From Hormiphora californensis (lineage: Eukaryota > Ctenophora > Tentaculata > Cydippida > Pleurobrachiidae), in the NCBI GenBank assembly GCA_020137815.1, contig CM035359.1:3678539-3742538 (forward strand): a stretch of 64,000 nt of DNA. The letters run 5' to 3'. The position numbers were made by a program, and so were the translations under genes. This document shows, one piece after another, positions 22,441 to 35,788 of this stretch. A model generated the notes under the pieces. That model searched no databases and was not told the origin of the DNA. It saw only the letters and a list, made by a program, of their open reading frames with translations. Each line of letters opens with the position of its first letter. Within the stretch, counting starts at the first letter, position 1.

Positions 22441-22899
22441 CCACATGTCCCAATACAGCTCTGCCACGAATTGCTACTGTGTTCCCCGCCTTCTAAAACA
22501 GGTCCCTGTCCCAATACAGCTCTGCCACGATTTGCTACTGTGTTCCCCCACCATCCAAAACAGGTCCCTGTCCCACTACAGCTCTGCCACGAATTGCTAC
22601 TGTCTTCCCCCGCCTTCTAAAACAGGTCCCTGTCCCAGTACAGCTCTTCCACGAATTGCTACTGTGTTCCCCGCCTTCTAAAACAGGTCCCTGTCCCAGT
22701 ACAGCTCTGCCTGCCACGAATTGCTACTGTGTTCCCCCGCCTTCTAAAACAGGTCCCTGTTCCAATACAGCTCTGCCACGAATTGCTACTGTGTTCCTCC
22801 GTCTTCTAAAACAGGTCCCTGTCCCAGTACAGCTCTGCCACGAATTGCTACTGTCTTCCCCGCCTTCTAAAACAGGTCCCTGTCCCAATACAGTCTTTC
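22441..22899. repeat. ~61-bp minisatellite, about 7.5 units
   Basis: The unit contains CCACGAATTGCTACTGTGTT, then CCTTCTAAAACAGGTCCCTG and CCCAATACAGCTCTG. Units differ by a few bases and by C-run length. The Ser/Pro/Cys-rich frames across it are not genes. Confidence 0.93.
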
Positions 22900-23930
22900 G
22901 AAAGACAGGTTTATCCCCGGCCACTCCCTCTGGTAATGTAAACTGAGTCCCCCTCCACACTCAACGTAACATTACTACCACCTGCAACCGCGGCACTCAT
23001 CTCCAGGTTTGTAGTTGTAACAGTCTGTACTGTAGAGTTGGTTGCTACCATACTAGCAACCCCCTCTACTGTGGTCAGCGGTGCCATCCTTCGCTTGGGA
23101 GGCAGCCAACGCGTCGCCATTTACCTGGGGGATATACAGGGGTTACCATGGTGTTTCTAGTTCGGTTACCATGGTTACCATGGTGTTGGCTCATGTGCAG
23201 CGAGATGCTGACGCCATGAGCCAACATTTAATTATATTATACTAGTAGGCCCGTTCGCCCTACGGGCGAATTTCGGGGAAATGGTAGCTGGATTAGGGAA
23301 CGCTGACATCACCTGCACCATCCGTTCCTAGCCTATCTCTCACTTTCTCCCTACCCATGTTGTTGTACGCTCTGGGCTTCCTGACAATGTCAAGGTGCGA
23401 ATTTAAGAGATCAATGTCATGGGGGTGCACTGCTGTTCCAGAAACTCATCACGTGAAAACTTGGCAGTTATGTAGCCGATTCGGAGATTTCTATTTTCGA
23501 CTTGAGTAATCGCCCTTGGGCGACGTTGGGTAAAGCTATCCGTAGTCGTTTATTGTCTCGCTTGAACACTTTGGCGTAATCTGTCATATTCTCTAGCCTG
23601 CTCCCTGACAGCAGCAGATCTTCCGGACCCAGATGACCGTTGCCGAATAGCGCTTGGGGTTGAAGAGTTAGACATCAGGACAAAAGTAAAAGAATGCACG
23701 TGCAGAATTGAATTTCCCTTAGTACCCAAAACTGCAACTGGGAGTGAGGGTTCTAAGTTGCTCTAATAATTGCACGTGCAGGTGTAGTTGCTAGGTGATG
23801 TAGCACTGACAATTTGAATAGTAAGTAGTATGATTGTCGGCATGTAAGCACAATGTAAGTTGAGACACACGTGCGTTTGGTGCAGAGTGGTGTGAGCAAG
23901 AAACAGAGGGAGAGATAGAGAGAGAAAAGA
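22900..23930. other. No gene recognised; short hairpin
   Basis: A minus-strand open frame of 69 codons (23120-22911) has no recognised domain. A hairpin with CGTTCGCCC / GGGCGAA arms lies at about 23250-23272. Otherwise unremarkable. Confidence 0.4.
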
Positions 23931-23939
23931 GAGAGACAG

Positions 23940-24013
<74 letters not shown>
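23931..24013. repeat. (GA)n microsatellite
   Basis: Near-pure GA tract, ~80 bp. Confidence 0.97.
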
Positions 24014-24017
<4 letters not shown>

Positions 24018-24351
24018 TACCTTTGATTACCTTTGACAAGGTTTAGCTGAAGTAGCTTGGAATCCACTTTAGTAATGGACCCGTTGGAATGTTCCTGCTG
24101 GTCTAATAGATAACAACAGGAACACTAGCAAACAAAGAAGGCAATTTAATGAAATAAATGAAAAGAAGAAACTTAAATGAATAGCACTCACAGTAAGTAC
24201 TACTGTGTCCCCGAGGAGACCTCCACCACCTCGCCTCCTTTGATCCTAAACGACTTCCCAGGGCTCCGCTCCTTCTCCTCTTTCAACTTTTTCACTAGGA
24301 CCGCCCGAGCCGCTCTCTCCTCAGAAGTAAGGTCGGGAGAGATATAAACTC

Positions 24352-24610
<259 letters not shown>

Positions 24611-24614
24611 AGAG

Positions 24615-24756
24615 ATTGAATAATGGTCGCCCACTCATAACGATAATCCATCCCTGTCTCACTATCTATCTATCTTTCTTTTCTATAGAAAAGAAAGAGA
24701 GAGAGATAGTGAGACAGGGGTGGATTATCGTGATGAGTGGGCGACCATTATTCAAT
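24615..24756. repeat. Inverted repeat, ~70-bp arms, no loop
   Basis: The arm ATTGAATAATGGTCGCCCAC is mirrored to GTGGGCGACCATTATTCAAT with few mismatches; the centre is TTTTCTATAGAAAA. It abuts the GA/CT palindrome. Confidence 0.9.
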
Positions 24757-24784
24757 GTACAAATGTTGTCTCTTCTGATCTTAA

Positions 24785-26062
24785 GGGTACACCTCGGCAA
24801 AATTTTTGTCGAGTGCCCGCTTAGCTCTCCATATGGGGTTGTAGGGCATACCAAGCCGACCTCAAATATGCAATTTTAGCCCTTAACTCGAATTCATATT
24901 TTTGCTACAGCCCCTCAAAGTTTGACCCTAAAAACCGGTTTTTAAGGTCCCTAAATTTTATTTTTAGGGCTAGAAAGCTGAAAATTTAGGGATTCATAGA
25001 GGATACCAAGGTGTATAGCTCAAACAGAAATTTTTTGAAATGGAGCTCAATTTTTTGTCAGAGACTATTTTACTTTTTTTGACTTTGAGGCCATATTTGG
25101 ACATGTTCCTATGGACCGTTAAGGCTAAAAATTGGATATCTGGTGCTCCTAACAATTGTCAAAGTAGCCACAAATTTTCAGGAGGTCCGAATTTGAAATG
25201 TGGCCTACAGGTTTCTTTTTGTAAAGCACATATTTTAGGAAAACTTAAAATGGCTATATCTCAAAAACGGTAGGTCCTAGCGATCTAATTTCGTGCTAAA
25301 TCGATTCAGCGGGTCCGATTTTGGGGGGGTCGTCTCTTAGACATTTTGCTCTAAGTCTAACCGTTTTTTTAAAAATCGTATTTTAAGATTTGTACATGTT
25401 TAGCAGAAATAGGTAAGATTAGCTCTAGCTAGAAGCATTTCTGCTAAACATGTACAAACCTTAAAATACGATTTCTGAAAAAACGGTTAGACTTAGAGCA
25501 AATGTCTAAGAGACGACCCCCCCCAAAATCGGACCCGCTGAATCGATTTAGCACGAAATTAGATCGCTAGGACCTACCGTTTTTGAGATATAGCCATTTT
25601 AAGTTTTCCTAAAATATGTGCTTTACAAAAAGAAACCTGTAGGCCACATTTCAAATTCGGACCTCCTGAAAATTTGTGGCTACTTTGACAATTGTTAGGA
25701 GCACCAGATATCCAATTTTTAGCCTTAACGGTCCATAGGAACATGTCCAAATATGGCCTCAAAGTCAAAAAAAGTAAAATAGTCTCTGACAAAAAATTGA
25801 GCTCCATTTCAAAAAATTTCTGTTTGAGCTATACACCTTGGTATCCTCTATGAATCCCTAAATTTTCAGCTTTCTAGCCCTAAAAATAAAATTTAGGGAC
25901 CTTAAAAACCGGTTTTTAGGGTCAAACTTTGAGGGGCTGTAGCAAAAATATGAATTCGAGTTAAGGGCTAAAATTGCATATTTGAGGTCGGCTTGGTATG
26001 CCCTACAACCCCATATGGAGAGCTAAGCGGGCACTCGACAAAAATTTTGCCGAGGTGTACCC
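24785..26062. mobile_element. 1,278-bp near-perfect palindromic foldback with TTAA borders
   Basis: TTAA occurs at 24781-24784 and 26063-26066. The left end GGGTACACCTCGGCAAAATT is mirrored at the right end, and the two halves stay reverse-complementary almost to the centre (about 25423). Identical 77-codon frames appear on both strands as a by-product of symmetry. No transposase. TTAA duplication suggests mobilisation by a piggyBac/Kolobok-type transposase. Confidence 0.9.
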
Positions 26063-26094
26063 TTAATACCATGTATAGTCCTGAAAAGTCATTC

Positions 26095-26265
26095 CCAACC
26101 TGTCCCAGAATTGGAAAATGATTCTCAGAATCTCACAGCACTGGAAAGTGATTCTCAAAATGCCACAACACTGGAAGTGGAAATTGATTCCCAAAACCTC
26201 ACCACACTTCCAAATTATCTACAGAATTTCACCACACTGAAAAATGATTCCCAGCCTCTGGAACG
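26095..26265. repeat. Degenerate ~30-40-bp repeat just upstream of the phosphatase exon
   Basis: Units of the type CTGGAAAATGATTCTCAGAA plus TCACAACA recur about five times. One frame would read repeated NDSQNLT with N-glycosylation sequons, but it ends at a stop and is not in the frame of the downstream exon. Confidence 0.55.
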
Positions 26266-28281
26266 TGGTTCCCACCCTGTAGTGGGCCGATCTGGACACC
26301 GTATGAGCTAGTAAGGGGTGACATTACCACCTTTCCACCGCTTGGAGAGGACCTGGAGCCAGTCTCATTGTACCTCATAGCCAGGCAGGGGAGCAGCAAC
26401 ATGGGCGACCAGGCTACCGGAATGCAGGAGTTAGCTAAAAAGCTTGCGGAGGAAGCACCGTTACCATGGTTACTGGACTGGCAGGGTGGCAACTACAAGA
26501 GTGATGATTACTTGGTTCCAGAGGGAATTTTGGAGCTGTATCACCTCGCTAAAAGGTGGAAGAAGGTGTTTCCTGAGCTGTTTCCAGCTTACTACCCGAC
26601 CCTGTATAACACGCGTGTAACCCCTGGTACCAGCCAGAGTGCTTCTTCCTTTCTGTCTGGATTGTTCGAGGGAGAGGGGCCGTTATCCCCTGCCTCCACA
26701 ATTGATAACATTTCATGGACGGGGTTCCAGCCCCTCTCCATACAGGACGATGAGGGGATTCTCTCAATATTCGAGGATTGTCCAGCCTACACCGACCAGA
26801 GGGACCTGTTTCAAGATGCGTTTGAGAGGTTCCATGCCACAGCACAGTACAGCTACAGGCTCAAACTGATGGTGCCGCTTAGCGAATCATTGGGATTCCA
26901 GGTGCGAGGAGAGGATGTTATAACGTTGTTTTCATTGTGCGCTTTCTCCCTCGTCTCACCCAGCGAGTCAAGCGAGGCGAAGTTCTGCGAGTTTTTCACG
27001 GCAGACATGTTGGAAATCCTCAATTTCATACTAGAACAGGAGCAGTATTTCTCTACTTATTCAGGGAACCCCATCGCAACCGAGCTGGCGTGTGTGCTGG
27101 TTGAGGATGTTGTTGAAAGCTTGCGGAGTGACACCCCTATAAACCTCAGGTTTACCCACTCTATCCTCCCTCTCGTGGACTATCTGGGGCTGTATGAGGG
27201 TGTGGAGGGTGCCTGGTGGAATGAAGAGATGGGTCTACTGAATCTTAGTACAGTAGAGCCCTTTACAGCTAATGTGGCTTTCTTGTTGCTGAAGAATAAA
27301 ACCAACGGCGAGGAGACAATCAAGGTTGGTCTATGTTTTTTTCGGTGTCTTTTTCTCTATGTCCAATAGGGGTTGCTAAGTTGAAAAATATCGCTTTCGA
27401 ACATTATGTCTGGTATTCAGTTGGTAATTTTCTACTGATATTCGAAGTTTCAGCCCAAACGGTTGAGCCACTTTGAATCGCAATTAGCCACTTTTGTGCT
27501 GTCTGGCGCCGCGACCCATCTGAGCACACTGTCGCGTACTCAGATTAGGGTCTGGTGTCGTTTTTTCATAATATCGCGTTTTCAAAATTTCGCTGCTCAT
27601 ATTTTCGCAGCAAAACTTTTTCTTTTTTCAAAAAGTTTTTGCTACAGAACCTTTTCTGTTTTCTAAGAAGTTTTACTTTTAATAGAATCCCCAATCAAAT
27701 TGGGGTCTGGCGCCGCCAGACAGCTTTTGTGACCCTTATTAATATTTTCGGTGAAAAATCGGGAAAAATCGAAAAAAAAATTTGAAATTTTAAAATTTCA
27801 AAACACGGAAATTAGTCCCTAGAACATCTCAATACACGTGCAAAACTTTAAAATTGTGTATTTTTAATTTTCAACTTAGCAACATTGTCCAATGGACATT
27901 GTCCATGCGTGTCTTTCTCTCTCTGTATCCATGCGTGTATTCAGTTGAGTCTTTAATTTAATTTATGTCTATCCCGCTCTGTTTGAACCTACATTCCCAA
28001 TGCCTCCCTTCCAGGTGTTTGCCAATGAACGCGAAGTGACTCTGAGAGGAGGGGGAAGGACTCTCTCTTCCTTAGAATCCCTCCTAAACACCTGCGACAG
28101 AGAGGAACTGTGCAGCCCAGAGGAGACAGAATCGCCCATAGACGAGGGGACAGTAACGGACTTGATAATTGCTGACACGGTGGTCCTAAACTCCAATGTG
28201 TTTTTGGGTATGATGGTAATGTGTTTTATTGCGGTTATACTGTCAGGGGTCATACTACTACTACTACTACTACTACTCTGA
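26248..28281 (+). CDS. MINPP1-like histidine (acid) phosphatase, probable pseudoenzyme, membrane-anchored
   Basis: Exon A (open from 26248 to 27324) joins in phase 0 to exon B (28015-28281). The order of motifs follows MINPP1: TPYELVRGD, LYLIARQGSS, NTRVTPGTSQSASSFLSGL, AKFCEFFTADMLEIL, FTHSILPLVDYLGLYEG, VEPFTANVAFLL, then VFANEREVTL and a Cys pair LLNTCDREELC. The signature RHGxR is RQGSS, so the nucleophilic His is Gln, and the distal HAE/HD proton donor is reduced to HS. A loss of inositol-phosphate hydrolysis is inferred. Exon B ends with a ~20-residue hydrophobic segment and a leucine run, giving a membrane tail. The start exon was not found. Confidence 0.75.
27499..27723. mobile_element. 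hAT-like mini-MITE with GGCGCC termini, 8-bp target duplication
   Basis: The ends CTGTCTGGCGCCGC and GGCGCCGCCAGACAG are inverted. CTTTTGTG stands on both sides (27491-27498 and 27724-27731). This is the longest of four copies; others are at 51550, 56414 and 63496. It lies in the phosphatase intron. 8-bp duplications fit hAT-type transposition. Confidence 0.8.
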
Positions 28282-28315
28282 GTGCCTGGGCTTGCCTACG
28301 GCAAGCCCACATGGG

Positions 28316-28952
28316 ACTGAGGGATATCATACGACTCTTACTGAAGTTAGCAGGTGCTGATTGATTTCGCAATCGCTTACTGGAGTAAGCGACAGGTGCT
28401 GACTGTTTTCCAAAATAACTCTTATTTTCTTGTAAGAGATATCAAGAGTAAGAGAATGGTGATTCCATTCTCTTGTGTGGTAAGCGCCGCTACTTAGCGA
28501 CGTATAAACTCTTAAAACTCTTAACTGACGGGGGATCACAGAATTTGGTCACGTGAAAGGTCACGTGATAAGTCCTAGTGCACAGGGATAGCCTGTGACT
28601 GCGTACATGTGATCGATAACAGCCAATCAGAATGCAGCTAGTGAGTGAGAGAGAGCAAGATAGTAACGCGCGGCGCTCTGGCACGTGCGGTTTGGGCGCT
28701 GGCAGGCTTTTACATGTTGCAACATGTAAAAGCCTGCCAGCGCCCAAACCGCACGTGCCAATGCGCCGCGCGAGATAATCTCTCTCAAGGGGGGCACCCT
28801 GTCTCTCACTTTCTCTCCCCAATTCTTTTCCCTGTTGCTCACTAAGAATAAGAGTTTTGAGAGAACACACAGCACTGTCGCTTAAAAGAGTTATGCTGTC
28901 TGTTTTCTCGATTGTCGCTAACTGCAGTAAGAGTTGTATGATTTCCCTCACT
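28316..28952. mobile_element. Imperfect foldback element with inner 39-bp-arm palindrome
   Basis: The outer arms CTGAGGGATATCATACGACTC and GAGTTGTATGATTTCCCTCA are complementary with mismatches. At 28681-28759 lies a nearly loopless palindrome (CACGTGCGGTTTGGGCGCTG and onward). Repeated TTACTG..GTAAGCGACAGG words occupy the left interior. It directly follows the phosphatase stop codon. Confidence 0.7.
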
Positions 28953-28989
28953 ATCAAGGGACAGGTTGGAAAAATCATGCCAAGTTCTT

Positions 28990-29045
28990 CATAACCTCCA
29001 AATTTCAAGTCTTTATCTTATCAGGAACCGGAGATATGCGCGTTT
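28990..29045. repeat. Copy of a dispersed CAAATTTCAAGTCTTTATC repeat
   Basis: CCAAATTTCAAGTCTTTATC followed by TTATCAGGAACCGGAGATAT. Related copies are at about 39350-39378 (TTCTTTATCTTATCAGGAAC) and in the palindrome at 62868-62990. Confidence 0.55.
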
Positions 29046-29291
29046 GAAATAACGTCAAAAAGACCCCCCTGAGGGGGGAGACACACTGAGGTTGGTTGCG
29101 CGCGTTCAACTCTCAACTCTCGGCCTGGCCTTGTGCGGTAAGTTTTCGGCGACCTCCTTGACCACTGGTTCGGCAAACCACCTGTTGTTCCCGAGCCGTC
29201 TCCCGAGCGAATGCGGAAATTGCCGAGCGACATTCTGATGAGGGCTGATGCGTGAACTTTTGTTTTGACCTCACATAATATCTACAGTATT

Positions 29292-33613
<4,322 letters not shown>

Positions 33614-33848
33614 CTGCAGGGGCATGGTGTTGGGGTTATTATCATACATCTAACAAGAATCCCAACTTTTCAAAACACTAGCGCACCCATTGGGTGCACC
33701 TCAAGTAAGGGCTTTTTGGGCAGGTCGGTAGAACTTCGACAGAATTTAGGGTAGGTCTGAATTTAGGGTAGGTCTGAATTTACATCCATGGAGTCAGAGA
33801 GAGGAAAGTTGATCTGGACCCCTTCTACCGTGATTCCCATATCCTTAT

Positions 33849-33962
33849 TTCTGACAGAAAATACGAGCACAAAATTCCATATAAAAATGTGTATGACGGA
33901 CTGTAACAGTCCGTCATACACATTTTTATATGGAATTTTGTGCTCGTATTTTCTGTCAGAAT
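33849..33962. repeat. Inverted duplication of a coding-exon fragment
   Basis: Each arm (~56 bp, no loop) translates as LTENTSTKFHIKMCMTDC, close to [18 protein letters not shown] of the mosaic-gene exon 62565-62779. Upstream, WTPSTVIP resembles WTPHVGVN of that exon. A partial third copy (TTCCAAATAAAAATGTGTATG) is at about 34170-34190. This is a captured exon piece now in palindromic form. Confidence 0.75.
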
Positions 33963-33974
33963 CTGTATAACACA

Positions 33975-34122
33975 CACGTGAATTTGAGCCGCGGCGCGGC
34001 GCATCTGCACGTGCGGGTTTTCAAGAGAGAGTGAGAGACAAACGTACAACGTTAATGTGCGTCTCTCTCTTTAATCTCGCACGTGAATTTAAGCCGCGGC
34101 GCGGCGCATCTGCACGTGCGGT
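33975..34122. repeat. Pair of ~42-bp direct repeats, CACGTGAATTT..GCCGCGGCGCGGCGC
   Basis: CACGTGAATTTGAGCCGCGG at 33975 and CACGTGAATTTAAGCCGCGG at 34080 each continue through GCGCGGCGCATCTGCACGTG. GC-rich islands in AT-rich surroundings. Confidence 0.8.
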
Positions 34123-34498
34123 TCTTCCAGATAGAAATTCCAAATAGAAATCCCAGATAGAAATTCCAAATAAAAATGTGTATGACGCCGTGTTACGATT
34201 GAGAAGAGGATTTTCTTCAAAATCTGTCTACTAGGGTACAAGATCTATTATGGAAGTGCCCCTCAGTACCTTCAGGATCTAGTACGTGGAACATTATGAA
34301 AATATTGAGGTGCAAAAATCTACTCGTTCTACCGAATATCATATCCATATATGATTCTGTGTAGTACTGAGTACATGTAAATACTGTTTGATAAATGTTT
34401 GCCGCAAACTTTATGCAAAACTACATATTTCAAGAAAAAAAAGTCAAATAAGAAATAAGATACAAGAATTGAGACATCAAAAAACAAAATATTGTCCT

Positions 34499-35679
34499 CT
34501 AAACTCCAGTCTGGCCAGTAGAACCCCGAGCAGAACCTCGAGTAGAAGCCCTTCCAGATACCAAACCTGCATCTCCCCCCTCCTCTATAACAACCGCAGC
34601 CCTCGACCTACTACTAAACCTACTACTCAGTTCACTGCTCAATCTAATTAACCTGGTCGAAATCTTGACTCCTGTAGTACCACCCAACACGGACTTCATC
34701 CAAATCCGCATGGGCTGAGATCGATAGGACCAGGTAATCGTATTAGCTGCTGAATTTAACGGCACAGTAAGGACGGCGATAGCAAAGAATGGGTGGTTAT
34801 AGAAATCCCCCCGATAATATGGACCAAAGAAATCCATCACAAAGTTATCTAACTTTGAGTTTGGCGAATGTAGATACGTACGGATTATAAAGGCGGTTGA
34901 AAAGACTGTAAAGGGCACATTAAGGACAATATAGATGATCGTTAGTATTATGATAGTTTGGGAGGCCTTCCTCCCAGACCCCCTGTTATTCGCACCGGTT
35001 GCTGTATTTCGTGTCATGGCCCAGACAGAGATGAAACAACTGATGGTCACGATGAAGAAGGGGACGTACATGGGGATAGTATCACGTAGCAGAGAGTTTC
35101 CTATTGTAGTTATTTCCTTGACCTCACTTGTAACATTCAGGTACAGCCAGGTGTGTAGAGGTAGTTGGCGGAGAACCAGAAGGGCAGGGTTTGGTAGAGG
35201 ATCGTTAGAGTTGAATAGACACTGATGATTATCAGGATTGTTTTGATTCGTGGTGGTAGTGCAAATGGGTCTACAATCGCTCTAGTCCTGGTAACACTGA
35301 GTACTGCCATCAGGAACACAGATACCCGGACGACTGTATACCAAACCACACCGTGAAAGTTACAAAATATCACACTTTCAAAACTCTCGGCATTCCGGTG
35401 AAGTAGGAGGCTGGCTGTGATTGGTATAAAGCTCACCAAAATAACCACATCCACCGCACAAATTGCAAGGTAAAGTGTGTTTACAAGTCCCTTTCTGGCG
35501 TTTTTACCGCTCAAGAAGTATGTCAGCTGAGTCACGGCTACAGGGAGTCCTACAATTATTGTTAGTACAGATAGGATTGAGAGGGTGGTGTTGACGGGGT
35601 AGAGAGATGGTGGTGGCTCTCCTGGGGAATTGGTTAAAGGATGCCATACGTAGAACGTAACAGCATTATCATCTGACAT
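34499..35679 (-). pseudogene. Rhodopsin-type GPCR with a single-base frameshift
   Basis: Uninterrupted by introns. Residues 1-180 (35679-35137) give the N-terminus with TM1-TM4 and the start of extracellular loop 2. The DRY-like box is VTRTRAIVDPF. The frame stops at 35137; shifting by one base at about 35140 (a CC that would need to be CCC on the minus strand) continues into NVTS, TM5 PFFIVTISCFISVWAM, TM6 TIIILTIIYIVLNVPF and TM7 PLNSAANTITW, then a Ser/Arg-rich tail to 34499. NPxxY is not conserved. It could be a sequencing error in a homopolymer or a young pseudogene. Ligand unknown. Confidence 0.8.
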
Positions 35680-35788
35680 TTTGTCTTGCTCGACCCTCTT
35701 TCCGTGTCAAGGAGGGTTAGAACATAACAACTGCCATTATACCCTTATCTTCAGGAAATTATGAGAGAGAATAGAGATAAAGATGTAT

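Noticed and set aside
22441-22899. CRISPR array
   Set aside because: Units are contiguous with no unique spacers, and the DNA is from an animal.
22438-22960. Ser/Thr/Pro/Cys-rich frames on both strands
   Set aside because: They follow the 61-bp minisatellite and break with its length changes.
25040-25807. Two identical 77-codon frames on opposite strands
   Set aside because: Mirror images produced by the 1.28-kb palindrome, not two genes. The same holds for 36106-36291 and 36896-37081.
26111-26311. Glycoprotein-like NDSQNLT repeat as the N-terminus of the phosphatase
   Set aside because: It is in a different frame and ends in a stop; no splice path was found to join it to the 26248 frame.
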